Source: Neobacillus muris
GTDB taxonomy: Bacteria > Bacillota > Bacilli > Bacillales > Cytobacillaceae
DNA: 39,734 nucleotides
NCBI RefSeq assembly: GCF_943193175.1
Contig: NZ_CALPDF010000041.1
Coordinates: forward strand, 1 to 39,734
Direction of reading: 5' to 3'
Part shown: positions 39,712-39,734 of the stretch, piece after piece
How positions within the stretch are numbered: the first letter of the stretch is position 1
Layout of the letters: every line of letters begins with the position of its first letter
Translations under genes and position numbers: made by a program
The notes under the pieces: generated by a model
Databases searched by the model: none
Seen by the model: only the letters and a program-made list of their open reading frames with translations
What the model was told of the DNA's origin: nothing

Positions 39712-39734
39712 TTTCTTGTAAATCGTTCGTGCAT

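Overview
The window looks like a chromosomal segment of a Bacillaceae bacterium (Bacillus, Neobacillus or Mesobacillus type). The evidence is an 11-subunit-type nuo operon that runs directly from nuoD to nuoH, FliY in place of FliN, homologues of the Bacillus proteins YvyF, YlxF, YaaR, FlhO and FlhP, strong Shine-Dalgarno sites, frequent TTG and GTG starts, and SigD-type promoters. Genus assignment is inference. No tRNA, rRNA, insertion sequence or CRISPR array was seen.

1-9405: the distal part of a complex I operon, nuoC (5' end outside the window) then nuoD, H, I, J, K, L, M, N, all on the plus strand and mostly overlapping or abutting. There is no nuoE, nuoF or nuoG between nuoD and nuoH. 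NuoC carries a long Ala/Lys-rich repeat tail at its N-terminus. A dispersed palindromic repeat sits between nuoK and nuoL, and a second, inverted copy follows nuoN.

9406-10220: an 800-base gene-free junction with a strong terminator, a 71-nt foldable element, a six-unit 21-bp tandem array bracketed by a 10-bp inverted repeat, and a SigD-like promoter leading into cheR.

10221-19443: motility block 1 on the plus strand: cheR, cheB, a YlxF/MotE-like gene, fliK, flgD, flgE, fliL, fliM, fliY, cheY, yvyF and a 45-residue membrane protein. It ends in terminators and a second, oppositely oriented 21-bp array. motA-motB (19659-21217) lie on the minus strand and converge on that array.

21218-31228: motility block 2 on the plus strand: cheA, two cheW genes, a long chemoreceptor, a yaaR-family gene, a second fliL, flhO, flhP and fliD.

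31229-38677: three tandem SigD promoters precede a 114-residue protein that appears to be two CsrA domains in one chain. Flagellin (hag) follows, then an AT-rich cassette of four TPR-containing glycosyltransferase-like genes that probably modify flagellin. 38678-39734: a SigD promoter and a chemoreceptor-like gene that stops after its extracellular sensor region, with no signalling domain.

Together the genes supply hook and filament export control, the C-ring switch, stators, the core Che phosphorelay, the filament and its likely glycosylation. The export gate (fliOPQR, flhAB), the basal body (fliEFGHIJ, flgBC), flgKLMN, fliS, fliW, sigD, cheC and cheD are not in the window. The most unusual element is the tandem CsrA placed between a triple SigD promoter and flagellin without fliW nearby. 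It is the best candidate here for an undescribed post-transcriptional control system.
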